Source: Ascarosepion bandense
Lineage: Eukaryota > Mollusca > Cephalopoda > Sepiida > Sepiidae
Assembly: GCA_037127315.1 (NCBI GenBank)
Contig: JBBBDQ010000350.1
Coordinates: forward strand, 2,570,501 to 2,634,500
Direction: 5' to 3'
Length of the DNA: 64,000 nt
A model generated the notes under the pieces. It was not told the DNA's origin. It made no database searches and worked only from the letters and a program-made list of their open reading frames with translations. Position 1 is the first letter of the stretch. Every line of letters starts with the position of its first letter. Below are positions 46,760 to 59,786 of the stretch, piece after piece. The position numbers were made by a program, and so were the translations under genes.

Positions 46760-49700
46760 GTATGTTTATCAATTTAATGTTACAAGTCGAGACATTTCAT
46801 TTAGGGCCTAGGCAGCAAGTTGTAGGTTTTTTTGTTCATCTACCTACATTATTACAAGTCGTTAGACATCTGAACATTTTTAGCTATTTCAAATTAATTT
46901 TTTAAAATCCTAAGTCTTTTTCATGATATCCTAATATTTATTACGCATTGAGTTTAATTGACTTGCAAATCATTTCTTTCTGTTCATATTCATTTTCCGA
47001 TGCAAACTATTCACAATCATCATCGATCATTTGTAAAAATCGATCTTTTGCTGTGGAATTGATTGAGGAAAGTCATGGGGTTTCGATTAAACTTTCTCTT
47101 TCTTAAAAATAATGTTTCTTGTTTATTTCCCCTACTCCAAAAACAAAAGAAAATCTCTCGGCTTTCTCGTCTATTATTTTGAGGTCGACGACTTAAAAGG
47201 AAAATTGCGTACATTTCAGCCATTTTGTATTTTGAAGAAGAAAAAAGATTGCTTTCTTTTTCGTTTATATTCTTCAAAATTTTTAATTAAAATTTCAATT
47301 GTTTTTAGTTTGATTTTTTACTTTTTTGATTATTATTAATCTACCACATAAACTCTAGTATTTTTCTTGAAATTTTTCAGAAAAATCGAGTTCTTTCTCC
47401 GTACATTTGTAAAAACACCCACTTTTAGTTTTTACGGAATTCATGTTTTTACTTCTTTTTTTTTTTTTTAAGATCAAGTTTAAATTATCAGATTTATTTT
47501 GATCTTCATTAATTATTGATGCCTTAAATAATATAATTCGTTTTATCCTCTAATCGAACATATTTCTGGTATTATTTGGTCAGGAACGATTCTTTATTTT
47601 TTTTTTTTTTTTTTTGTTTTACGATTGATTGGAAATATAAAAGAATTCTTTAAAAGTATTTTAGATAAAATAAATATGATTTTAACTTTTAACTTTATTG
47701 TGAACATTTTCTGGTTCATAAATTTAAACCAATACCAATTGATTTTTTTTTTCGTAATGAAATCGATAGTAAAATGAAAGGCAGGTTTAAAAATAACAAA
47801 ACGTTAATACGAAGATTACATTTTTTTTTATTTATCTTTTTAAATAAAGTATATTTTTTTGTATACCTCCACCGAAAACAATTTGGCTTCTTTTATAATA
47901 ATAGTAATAATCAAACTTTTGTTTCACCTTGCACTAAGTGACGTTGTATCTGCAAATGATCGCACTAAAATAAGTATAATTAATTTTTATGATCATCACT
48001 TGCAGGCAATAGTTAGGAATTGTTTTATTTTTTAATAACTAAATTAGTTTGAATCGTTTTAGAAATCGTACTTCTAAAACATATGGAACATTTTTTTATT
48101 GTCTTTTAGTTTTATTTTAACTGAAGGATCGATGCGTATTGCAGTGTTTTTTTTTAATAAAAGTACCATTTTGATTGAGAACCCAAAAGAAATTATTACC
48201 AGTAGGTACTACCAAAGATTCGCTAAAAAAATATGAAAACATGATGAAAAAATTATTTCAAACTTGAAAAACGGTAAATTTTTTATTTGTTCCCCGAAGG
48301 CCTTTGTTACCCCTTCAAATTTTTCCAAAACTTCCTTATGTATATGCTGAACTCAAATCTATAATTATTTATTGAAGAAACCTACCTTTATTGATGTTAA
48401 CGACCAGAAAAAAAAAATTGAACTTCTTCTAGCTGTTTATCTCACCCCTCAACCACCATTGAAATCTATTATTAACTGCAGAATGACTTTACGCATAGTA
48501 AGCTAATTTTCGGCCTATTTACTTCCTTTGTGCAATTACTACGCGATTTGTTTCGTTTTGGAACTCAACTTCCGCTGAAAGTTGCCTGGATTGTAGAATT
48601 TTTTTTAAGATAGTTAACTTTCAAATTTATGAAAATAAGTGTAGTTTAATTAACCTTCAAATGCATTGAGTGTATTTGCGTGTTTTCTTTTTCTTTTTCT
48701 TTTTATTAATTTCAGAAGAAAGTTAACCTTCAAATATATGAAAATACATTTGCATGTTTTTTTCCTTTTTTTATGAAAATAAGTGATAATTGTAGTTTTA
48801 CTTAATTTTTTATGATGAAACTTAACTTTCAATTATATGAAAATATAGAATTTTTTTTAAGAAAGTAAACTTTCAAATATTTGAAAATAAGTGACGAGTG
48901 TAGTTTAATTAACCTTCAAATAAGTAACACAAAAAAAAAGAAAAAAAAATACACGCAATAACCCTAACCCAATTATCACTTATTTTCATATATTTGAAAG
49001 TTAACTTTCTTCTCAAATTAAGTACATGTAACTTTCTTAAATTAGTTACCAAGAAAGAAAAAGGGAAAAAAAAACAAGCAATAACCCTAGCCCTAACCCT
49101 AAATTTCTATTTGAAAGTTAACTTTCTTGAAAAAATATTCTACAGGCAAAAAAAAAAAAAAGAGAAAAACATGAAAATACACGCAACAGCCCCCCTCCCC
49201 CCAGGAGAAAATAAAACGCAGATACACGCAACTTTCAGCGGAAATTGAGTTCCGAAACAAAACAAATCGTGTAGTAATTACACAAAGGAAGTAAATAAGC
49301 TGAAATAAACATCCTACACCTATAGTCATTCTGCACTAAATCAGATATGACAACGGTGGTAAGGGGTAAGATATAGTTCGATATTTTTTTTTTTTTTCTG
49401 GTCGTTAACATCAATAAGGGTAGGTTTCTTCAAGAAACAATTATCGATTTGAGTTCAGCATATACATTTGCACGGAAATAAGGATGTTTTGGAAAAATTT
49501 GAAAGGGGAATAAATCAAAAATTTACCATAAATGTTTATTTCTTTTTCTTTAGAAAGTCTTTGTAAAAGTTTATTATTATTTATTTTACTTTTATTTGCT
49601 AAGTCGCACTTAATTATAATTTATATTAAATTTCAAGAACTTCATTTTTGTAGCGCTTGCTTAAAAAGATAATTTTTTAAATTATCAATTTTGGGGGTAG

Positions 49701-52377
49701 GTGGTTCTTTAAAAAGAACCTTCAGATATAGAAAATTTCTGAACCGTAAACTAAAAATGTACTTAACATTTAGACATTGAAAGCAAAAAAGCTATTATTA
49801 GGTTGTCCCAAAAGTTTGTAAACACTTGCAAAAAATTAAAATTTTACTCGCAAAAACTACAAAAATTATTGCTCAAAATAAAGACCATCATTTTCCAAGA
49901 CTTTCTGTCATCGATCTGCAAGCTTTCCGATCTGGTCAAAGTACCATTCAGCCAGCTTCGAATCAAAGAATTCTTGACACGCTTCCTTGACTTCATCAAA
50001 TGAGTCAAATCGGCGGCCCTTCAGAAAATGTTGCATTGAGCTGAAAAGGCCGTAATTTGATGGAGCACAGTCAGGACTGTAGGCTGGATGTGGCAGAACC
50101 TCAACGCTGTCCAGCTCGTCAAACTTGTCTTTGGTCTTCCTTGCGGTGTGTGGCTTGGCATTGTCCTGCTGCATCAAAGCTCGCTTTCGGTTGATCAGAG
50201 CCGGGTACTTTTGCTTCAACTTTTCGTAGACCCGCTCAAGTTGCTGACAGTAAAGTTTGGCACTGATGCCACGACCATTCGGAACCAACTCAAATTGCAC
50301 AATTCCTTCAAAGTTCCACCAAATGCACAATATGACTTTCTTGCCGAATCAATCTTGTTTTGTAACCGACGGTGTCTCTTGCCCTTTCTGAACCCATCGC
50401 TTGTCTCGATTGTACTGGACCAGATAGACCTATTTCGCAAGTGTTTACGAACTTTTGGGACAGCCTAATATTATGTAGCTATAAAATAAATATGGACACT
50501 CAATTGTCTTAGGAAAAAATCAAAATAATAAATTTCTACAATTTTTTTTTTAAATTTTAATTGGAATAATTTGTAAATTTTTAAATCTTTTAAAATTCTT
50601 ATTGTAGTTTTCAAGTGATTTTTTTTTTTTTTTTTTTGTTATTAAATTAAAACTGTTTTTACTCATCATAAATGAAAAACAAAACACTACAATGACCCCC
50701 GCTCCAATATTTAAAAAAAAAATCGGATTTTTTTGTTTAAATGTATTGATTTTCAGAAAATAAGCGCTGTAGTAAATTACAGGTAGTTTTCTAACATTTC
50801 AAGTTTATAGTATCTAAAAAAAATTTAATCCTTTTCTAACACGTTCGAAATTTCGGTAAAAATCTTGTTTTATTTTTCATTAGCTAGGAACCAAATTGTT
50901 ACGAGAGTTTACAATGGAAAATGCAATATTACCTAACTTAAATTGAAAAATTAGTTATTGAAAATAAGTGGAGATGTCTACACACATATGTTTTATATAT
51001 ATATATATATATATATAACATAGTGATGGTCCACGTATACTGTCTTAATATGTATAGGAAAAATTATTAAAAAGTTGTGAGTTTAAAAATGTATTTGTTT
51101 ATTTCTATTATTATATTTTATATTTTTCAAACCGTCCTCGGTCCTTGTTTCTGATGATGTTTTTAAACTCACAACTTTTTAATAATTTTTCCTATATATA
51201 TTACTTGATATTTTCTTATATTAGGTAGTTTAAAAAAAAATTATGTAAAAATGCTTTCATGTTCAAGTAATTGTCACAGTTAATTTTGTCCAGAAAAAAT
51301 TCCCAGACATAGGTATTGAGAATGTTGTCAGCTACCTTGTTGAGATGTTTTTCTGCACTATTTAAACTAAATATTTGTTTAAAATCAGATTACTTGGCTA
51401 ATCTTCTCCTTAAAGTTTCAGGAAAGTGTATTTTATTTTTGAAAGATTTTTTTCTAATAAAGTGAATATTGATATTGATAGATTCACTAATACGGTTGAT
51501 TTTTACCAATTTTAATGATTTAAAAAAAAACAAAAAACATTCCAATCAAGTTAAATTCAGTTTGAAATATAGCAAAGTATTTTGCTTATTAAAAATGCTT
51601 TTCATGATTCAGTGCAATATTGTGTGTGTGTGTGTCTTTAAGATTGTTAGTTTTGGCACAAGGCTGCAAATATAGTGTACCTTATGAGGATTGTATTTAG
51701 TTTGTAATAATGGTAAACCACCCTACCTACCTTCACTAACCATTACTCTATGCTAAAATTTCCAACATCATGGGTTTGGGTGTGCATGCTCCTTCTGTTT
51801 TCATTCCTACTGGGAATTTAAAATGTGACATTTATTGCTTGTAATCTTTTTAAAAATTTTGAGGAGAAAAATAAAAATGGTTTAATTTTTCTCAATTCCA
51901 TCTATTTTAATTATTTTTAGGAAATTGGTCATGGGGACAAAGTTTGTTTAATTTATAAGATTTGTCTTCTTTTGTAAATTGGTTTTGGAGTTAAAATCAG
52001 TCAGTGAGTCTTCTTACGTAAGGTACAATTATGTCATATTTTTATTCTTTTGTAATAACCTTTTTCACATGTTGAATATTGTCAACAAAACTTAATTTCC
52101 TGCAAATATTCCTTCATTAATTTTAACATCCAAAATTAATTTTATAAATAGCTTCTTTTTTTTTTTTTTTTTTTTTTTTTCGGACACCATTTTATTTGTG
52201 AAAAATCAGTTTTGGGTGTTTATGCTCCAAATTAAGAATTGTTATGGACACTTCTGGTAGATATTCCATATGAATCACCTGCTTTTAATTTTGTATGCAT
52301 ATGAGGGGGGTATTTTTTTAATTAAAAAAAAGTGTCAAATCATTTTTTAATATGATTCTCTCCAAATATCCTTTTTA

Positions 52378-52420
<43 letters not shown>

Positions 52421-55400
52421 GCACTTGAGAGTGAAGGAAAAGTTCCTGATGACTACTTGTTTGCTGAGAGTGAACTTAAATCTAAGAAATCATTGGGTCG
52501 TCTTTCCAGTAAGTGTTTGCTTCATCGGAACACGTTTTTCTCTCTTTGAAACCTTGAAGCAGAAGATAATACAAGCTAAAGAATTGATCAATTTTCTCTG
52601 AAAATTGCTAAATTAAATCAAGAAATTTCAAGTTTAACAAAAATCACCAAAGCAATTTGCTATTTTTTCCCTTTCTTTACATCTAAGGTTTGAAAAGCAT
52701 CCAGCTATTTTAATATCCATGAAAAAAAAAAATCTACAACAGCACCTTGTTTAAAACTTACTATTGTAAACATTTGGAAATATTTTATTAAAGCATCTTT
52801 GTTCGTGCTTTCCAAGAATCTGATATTTGTGAAAATATTACTACTTTTAAGTAGGTAAATCCAATAAGGTTTCACATATAATCAGAATAGTTACTTGTAA
52901 TTTTACTTTTTATATTTTTTGTAACTATTAATATATTTGTTTCTTTTTACAGAAAGTGCAACAGAAAAGGAAATGAAAGATGATGAGGTTTGTGTAGATT
53001 TCCATGTTTCCACTTATTTGTAAAATTTATATCATCACTCTCTCCAGCTATTATTCAATGAAATGTTTTGTTTTTACATTTTCAAAAGACATTAATTTTT
53101 TTATCAATTTCATAAATTTACTCTATTTTTCTTCCTATACCTCCCACTATGGCAGATGCTTGATTTGTTGTTTTTCTTTAACTTTTTCTGAAATATGTTA
53201 TGGTGAAAATCTTGTTTATATTTAAACTCACAAATACAAACTATAGCTATACACTTAGTAAAACACATTCTGATCTGCTTCTATTGTTATTCTGCTAATG
53301 TACTATTAAACATTGTTATATTTAGTTCTACTTAGAGGTCTGCAATGTTGATAAAGATTTTTACACTCATCCAAAATACATTGACACTGCTTTCTCAAGT
53401 TACAAGGAATTTGCTGATCATGCTACTATGTTGCTCATAAATAATAAAAAAGATCCTCAAACTTTAAACAACTATCTGCTAAAAAAAATGCTTGTCAAGA
53501 CTTTTTAAGCTTTCTATAACAAGAATAGTACAACAAAGAGGGAACATATTTTTGAAGTTATTTAAAAAAAAAAAAATATGATTCTCCTTGTTTTCATAAA
53601 TGACTAGATTTTAAAATAAAGAATACTTTTTGTTATCTATAATAATCAAATTTCTGCTTCTAAGTGTATTTGTTACTATAAATTCATGTACCATGTCCAT
53701 TCAAGATGTCGTCAATTTTGACTCTCCATGTTTTTTTGTGTCCCTTGTAACTTTGCTCTTTACCCTCCATCTTTGTCGCTGCTCTTCAGTCCATTAAACA
53801 GAAATCACATCAACATTGAAAAAGAAAATGAAAAGAATAATAATTGCTTCATGAAATAACATTAATTTTGTAAATAAAAAAGATTTAATTACTTTTTTTT
53901 AAATAGAAAACATTTTCTTTCCTCTTTAGAAAATATTATGTTACATATCAGTTTATGCAAAAAATTTCTAACTTTATAATAAAAAACATTTCTTTTTTTA
54001 ATTCATAAGAATGTATAATAAGAAAATCACTTAACAATCATGCTGATTAGGGATTATTAAAAATACAAGTAAAGATAACTAAATGAATGTTTCAATTGTT
54101 GCTGGAATTTGGCTATTTTATTTGTAAATAATTATAGAAATTCTATAAACAAAAAATGGTTTAATATTGAGTTAAATAACTGCATTTGGCTGTTCTTAAA
54201 CAATTTTTTTCTTTTTTTAAGTATTCCTTGAGTTTAAGATACATCACAGCATTTCTTCAAAAGGGAAAATGTTAAATTCATTCAATCTATGCATAACATT
54301 TCTTCATTCAGTTAGTTAGGAACAAATTAGATTAAAAGTGGATATACATCAATCTTCTTCTATGTGCCCTGTCTCTTCAGGACGTAGGTGATCATGGTTC
54401 TTCACGTCTCCCTATCCCTTGTAGCTCTTAGTATGTTCGCTCCTTTTACTCCTGGCAACCCCCGTTCCGTCATCCACCTGATCAGGTCCTGCAAATATGT
54501 TAGCCGCTGCCTTCCTCTGTCTCTCTTTCCTTCTACCTGGCCAGTCAGTATCAGGTTCTCCAGGCTCTCCTTCCTCCTTGTGTGTCCCAGGAACTTCAGT
54601 TGTCTCTTCTTGATGCTCAGTATTAATTTCCTTTTTGTTGCCATTCTTTCCAACACTTCATCTTTGCTTGCATGCTCAGTCCACAATACCCGCAGCATCC
54701 TTCTGTAGAACCACATTTCTGCTGCTTCCAGTTTTGTCCTCATTTTCGATGATATTGTCCAGCATTCACTGCCGTATTGAAGAACTGACATCACATAGCA
54801 ATTTTCTTTGTTTCTAGTAAAATTTTCCTGTGTGTTAGTACTTTACTCAGCTTCTGGAACACGTCCTTTGCCATGCCAATTCACCTTCGGATCTCTGTGT
54901 CACACTTTCCATCTCCTGTTAGAACACTTCTTAGGTATTTAAATTTTTGTACTTGCTTTATTCTGGTATCCTCTCACTGTATTTGACATTTTGGGTTGCA
55001 AACTTTTGCTGATGACCATGCATTCAGTTTTCTTAAAGTTTATTTGTAGTCCTTTTTTGTCACTCTCCACCACTACCTTCTGTAGGAGGTCTTGTAGTTT
55101 CCTTTCCGTGTCTGCAATCAGCACTGTATCATCTGCATACCTTATGTTGTTCAAGTTGTGGCCTCCAATAACAAATCCTGGCGTGTCATCTAGGGTCCTT
55201 AAAATATTCTAGCTGTACAGGTTGAACAAATCCAGTGAAAAGACACATCCTTGTCTTACGCCTCTTTCTATCTTTGTAAATCTACTGTCCGTATGCATGC
55301 CGTTTGCTGCCAGTAGAGATTCTTGATTACTCTGTCTTTCCCGAAAACGTTGAGGCTGCCGAGCATATCCATCAATTCTTTGTGTCGTATCTTGTCGAAT

Positions 55401-58154
55401 GCCTTTGCATAGTAAATGAAACATAGGTACAAGTCTTTCTTCATTTGTATTGCCCTTTCGGAGAGCATCCTAATCATGAATATGGCGTTCCTTGTTCCAG
55501 TGTCTTTGACAAACCCGCACTGTTCCTGTCCTATCTCTGGCCTGATTCTGCTTCTCGCTCTATTCATCAGGATTCTGACAATCAGTTTTGTAATGTGACT
55601 CATTAAGCTGATCGTTCTGTGTGGTTCATACTCGTTTGCACCTGGTTTCTTCAGTAGTGCTATAAATATAGACTCGCATAGGTCATCTGGTATTATTCCA
55701 CTGCTATAAATTTCAATTATTATGTCGGTAATTTTTTCTATGCCATATTCTTCTAAGGCTATCAGCAGCTCTATCACTATGCTGTCTGGACTAGCTGCTT
55801 TGTTTCTGTTCATTTTGGCCATTGCAGCTTCCACTTCGGATTTTAGTATTTCCAGTCCATCCACCTCCTTGTGTATTTTCAGTTGTTCTCTCTTGTCGCA
55901 AAAAAGATCCTTTATATACTCTTCACTGGAGTATTTCCTCTTTCTCTAATATGATTGTTCCATCCTTGGATTTTATGCATCCTGTTGAGGAGCAGGTTTT
56001 TTGTCCTGTCAGTTCTCTTATCTCTCTATGCATCTCTGCTTTATTGGTCCTGCTCAGTCTCTCTACTTCTGCATATTTGTTGTTGAACCATTCCTCTTTA
56101 GCTTGTCTGCATTTGTTCCTTATCTCCTTGTGAAGTTTCTTGTACTCTGCTCCATGTCTTGGTGTTATTTTTTGTCTCCTTTGCATCATGTGGAGAATCT
56201 CTTCAGACATCCACTCATTTTTTCTTCTGCGTCTGATTTCCTTCGCTTCCTTTAGTGAATCTTATTTTGAGTGCCCTTTTCCGATTTGTTCTTCATATTT
56301 CTTTCTCATGCTGTTATTGTATAAACAGAATTTTAGTTGATTGTTAAAAATAAACTAAGGGAAGCACTAATGCCGTTGTCAAAGAAGATCATCCCAAGAC
56401 AAAAAGAAAATGTGAATGGTTGGTGAAATTCTCAATTCTCAAAAATACAATAGGTAATAAACAAGGAATAGTAGAGAATATAAAAGTTTGAACAAAAAAT
56501 ATTAGAAATAAATACAAGCAAGCAAATGATGACTAGCTCAACAAGGAGTGTACCAAGGCAGAAACACTGTAAAACATAGGCATGCTTAAGAAATTTCAGG
56601 ACAGAAAACTTGGTCTTTGATAAGATCACAAGATCTTAAAAGGAATACTCATGGTAGATAAAAAAAAAAATTACAAAGATGTGCAAAATACATGACGACA
56701 AAGAAGCAAAACCTACGATCCATAAATGTGAAAGGAACACTTATTAAATCTTGGATAAGATCAGCATTGGCCAAGATTAATAAAAAAAACAATGCAACAT
56801 GATTGTTATAGTGATAATGTCAGTCTTAGACAATTTTGGGAGTGATAATATTACTGAAATAATAAATGAAATCTATAATAGCATCAAAATACCAGAAAAC
56901 ATGTGTAAATGAATGTGAATTCCATCAGGCAATCAGCTTAATGAGCCACATAGTTAAGCTTCCAATAGAGCTCTTAGCAAATCGGAAATAGTGTACAAAT
57001 AGTGAGGTTTTGACCAAGACACTGCAACAAGAAAATGCCAACTTTATGGTCAAAATGCTATTAGAGCAAACTATACAAATGCATGATGACATATGCATAT
57101 AGATTACACAAAAATAATTGATGCAGTGCAGCACAAAAACAGGCTTGTATGACTAAAAAAAAAAAGCTTGATTTACACATGAGATATTCATGTAATCCAT
57201 AACCTTTGCTGGGAATAAACAGCTTGCATACAGGCAGTTCAATGAAAACATAAATGTAGGAAAGGTAATGTGAGTGTGCATTTTCTCGTCATATTTATGT
57301 AAAGCAAACTGATTGCAAGTGAACTAAGACTTACCACTAGTTGTTATCGGTAAAGATAATCTTAACAACATAAAATATGTAGATGTCATGGTGTTCATGG
57401 CAAAATCAGAAAGGAAAGTTAGACAAAAAGGACTAACTATTGTAAGAAAATAGAATGCATGTTTGTTAGCAAAAAGGTAATGCAAATTGTGAGCTACATA
57501 ATGGAGATTTTAAATTTAACTTAGTAACAGGCAATGAAAAATGTGACACAAATTTAAAGGTGCATTGGAATAGCAAAAGATTACTTTCAGAAATTAAGCA
57601 AAATATTAAGGGAAGTATTGTTAGGAACAAAGAAAAGTGCTGAAAAAATGTTATATCTAATTTACTGGTGGCAGTGATATGCTACAAAATTTTATTTCTG
57701 ACTAGCAGTATAGCCCGGTGTTGCTCGGGTGAAATGAAAGCTTTAAAACTAATCCATGGTCCTGGAGCTCAGACTCTTTGGATGTTGGCACAAAAAACTA
57801 AAAAAGCAATAGTTGTTTCCAATTAAAGCGAAACCGTAGACTGAAAAAAAAATAAATGGATGTAAGTCAAATTTTGATTTCCTGGTATCAATATCAAATT
57901 TTCTGCATTATTGTAAGAACTGCAACCTTGAAACTTCTGAATATCGTTTCTTATGTCTTTGTCTATGGGTGTATTAAATTTGATTAAAATCAGACCACTC
58001 CTTCTATAACCCAATTTTTTTTCAATTATCGATTTATCGATATTTATCAGAGGTACCTTGACACAAAACCTAGCTAAGAACACTCGCAGACGCTTATAGT
58101 ACAACTGCATAAATTTTCAAGAAAATCTGTTCAGCCGTTTCGGAGTCTGTAGGT

Positions 58155-58190
<36 letters not shown>

Positions 58191-59735
58191 GTTCCATTTA
58201 TAAATAAGTTTAGATTTAGATGAGGTTTGGAGTAGATACTCCAAACTAAAACTTAATTTTCAAATTTTTTTTAGTAGTATATCAATAATAATAATAAAAC
58301 AAAAACACTCATATTTACATCCTTTAAAAATAGCCTAAAGTGCAATTTGATAGATCAAAAGTATACCATCCTAAACTTGCCATAAAAATGTATCCACTGA
58401 AGGTATATGTCTGAAACTTTGAAAAAAAAAAAAATTTTTTTAATGAGGAATTCAACAAAATACCTCTTTTCCTCTATCATATCAATCATTTCTCATATAT
58501 GTTATAATTTTGAAAGATTTTGTAAAATTATACAATTTTTAACATGCCAAAAAGGACAATAATGATTCCAAAAGAAATTTGTTTCAGGAAATGAATTCTT
58601 GACCGAAAGGACGGGGTTTTTTTTTTTTTTTGTTTTTTTTTGGGGGGGGGGGTTAAATAGAAACTTAGCCATGCACTCAGAAAGCTGGGATTTGATGTAA
58701 AAAGTAATGACATAAAAAATAGCATTCAATTTTTGAGCATTTAGTTTTAAAGATAGTCTTAAGTTTACAGATATACCTAATTTTTTCACTAGAAGATGTT
58801 AGTAGAAAAATATGATATAGAGGCAAAATATATAATATCCTGTTGTTGCTGTCATAATTTGCCTGTATAATCTCTTTGCTTCAGCTGCATTTTTTATATT
58901 TTTTTACATCATCTTTGGCAATAGTCTCAAACTGAAAGCTGATTTTTTTGGTTGTTTTTACACTGATCTTTTAAATATTCCCTTTTTTCAATGGGAATCT
59001 AAAATTTCAAAATGTGTATCTGTTTAAAAACAGATCTGGCATACATGATAAATATAAGGGAAAGATATCACCATATTATTTACCAGAGAAATGAAGATTA
59101 TCAAAGGTAAATTTGTTTTTCAATTAATTTAAATTTTGAGAAATCAGAACATGAACTAGTTTAAATTAAGCAAAAAAAAAGTGCGAGAGAGAGAAATGAG
59201 CATAGAATTAACATTATCTTCTTGTAACGAGGACAAGTGCTATGTGCTTTATTGCATTTCATAGCAAAATCATCACATCTTAAGATGGTAGTTTACAGCA
59301 ACATGAAGAAATATCAAATGATTTGTCTAGATGTTCCTCTATTCTTTTCACTTTAAATGCTGTAAAAAAATTTGCGACAGTTAATTTGTTTGGGTGTTTT
59401 GAAGCAGTCTATCCACTTCTGATCTGTATGATATTACTCCATTAACAAAGGCAATTGTGGGTTCACCTCTTGCCAAATACTGATTATTTCCTTTGCAATT
59501 AATTTGGCAATATCCAATGTTCCATGCAAGATAGGTATTTTCAAGGAAATAGTTAAACTATTCATAAAGTTATGGTTCTATTTTATCCAAAGAGACAGGG
59601 TAGATAAGTTTTAGGGATTGTGTCTAATAAACATTAACTCTAACAAAAGTTTGGTTGAATGGACATTAAATTAAAGGGTTTGAGTTAAGGTTTGACTGGG
59701 TGTAAAATTTGAACTTGAAAAGACAGGACCACACA

Positions 59736-59786
<51 letters not shown>

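Noticed and set aside
48955..49105. Interstitial telomere array
   Set aside because: Only two or three CCCTAA-type units occur, inside the loop of a foldback element.
51120..51190. Hammerhead ribozyme at TTTCTGATGATG
   Set aside because: No GAAA box or stem II follows at the required spacing.
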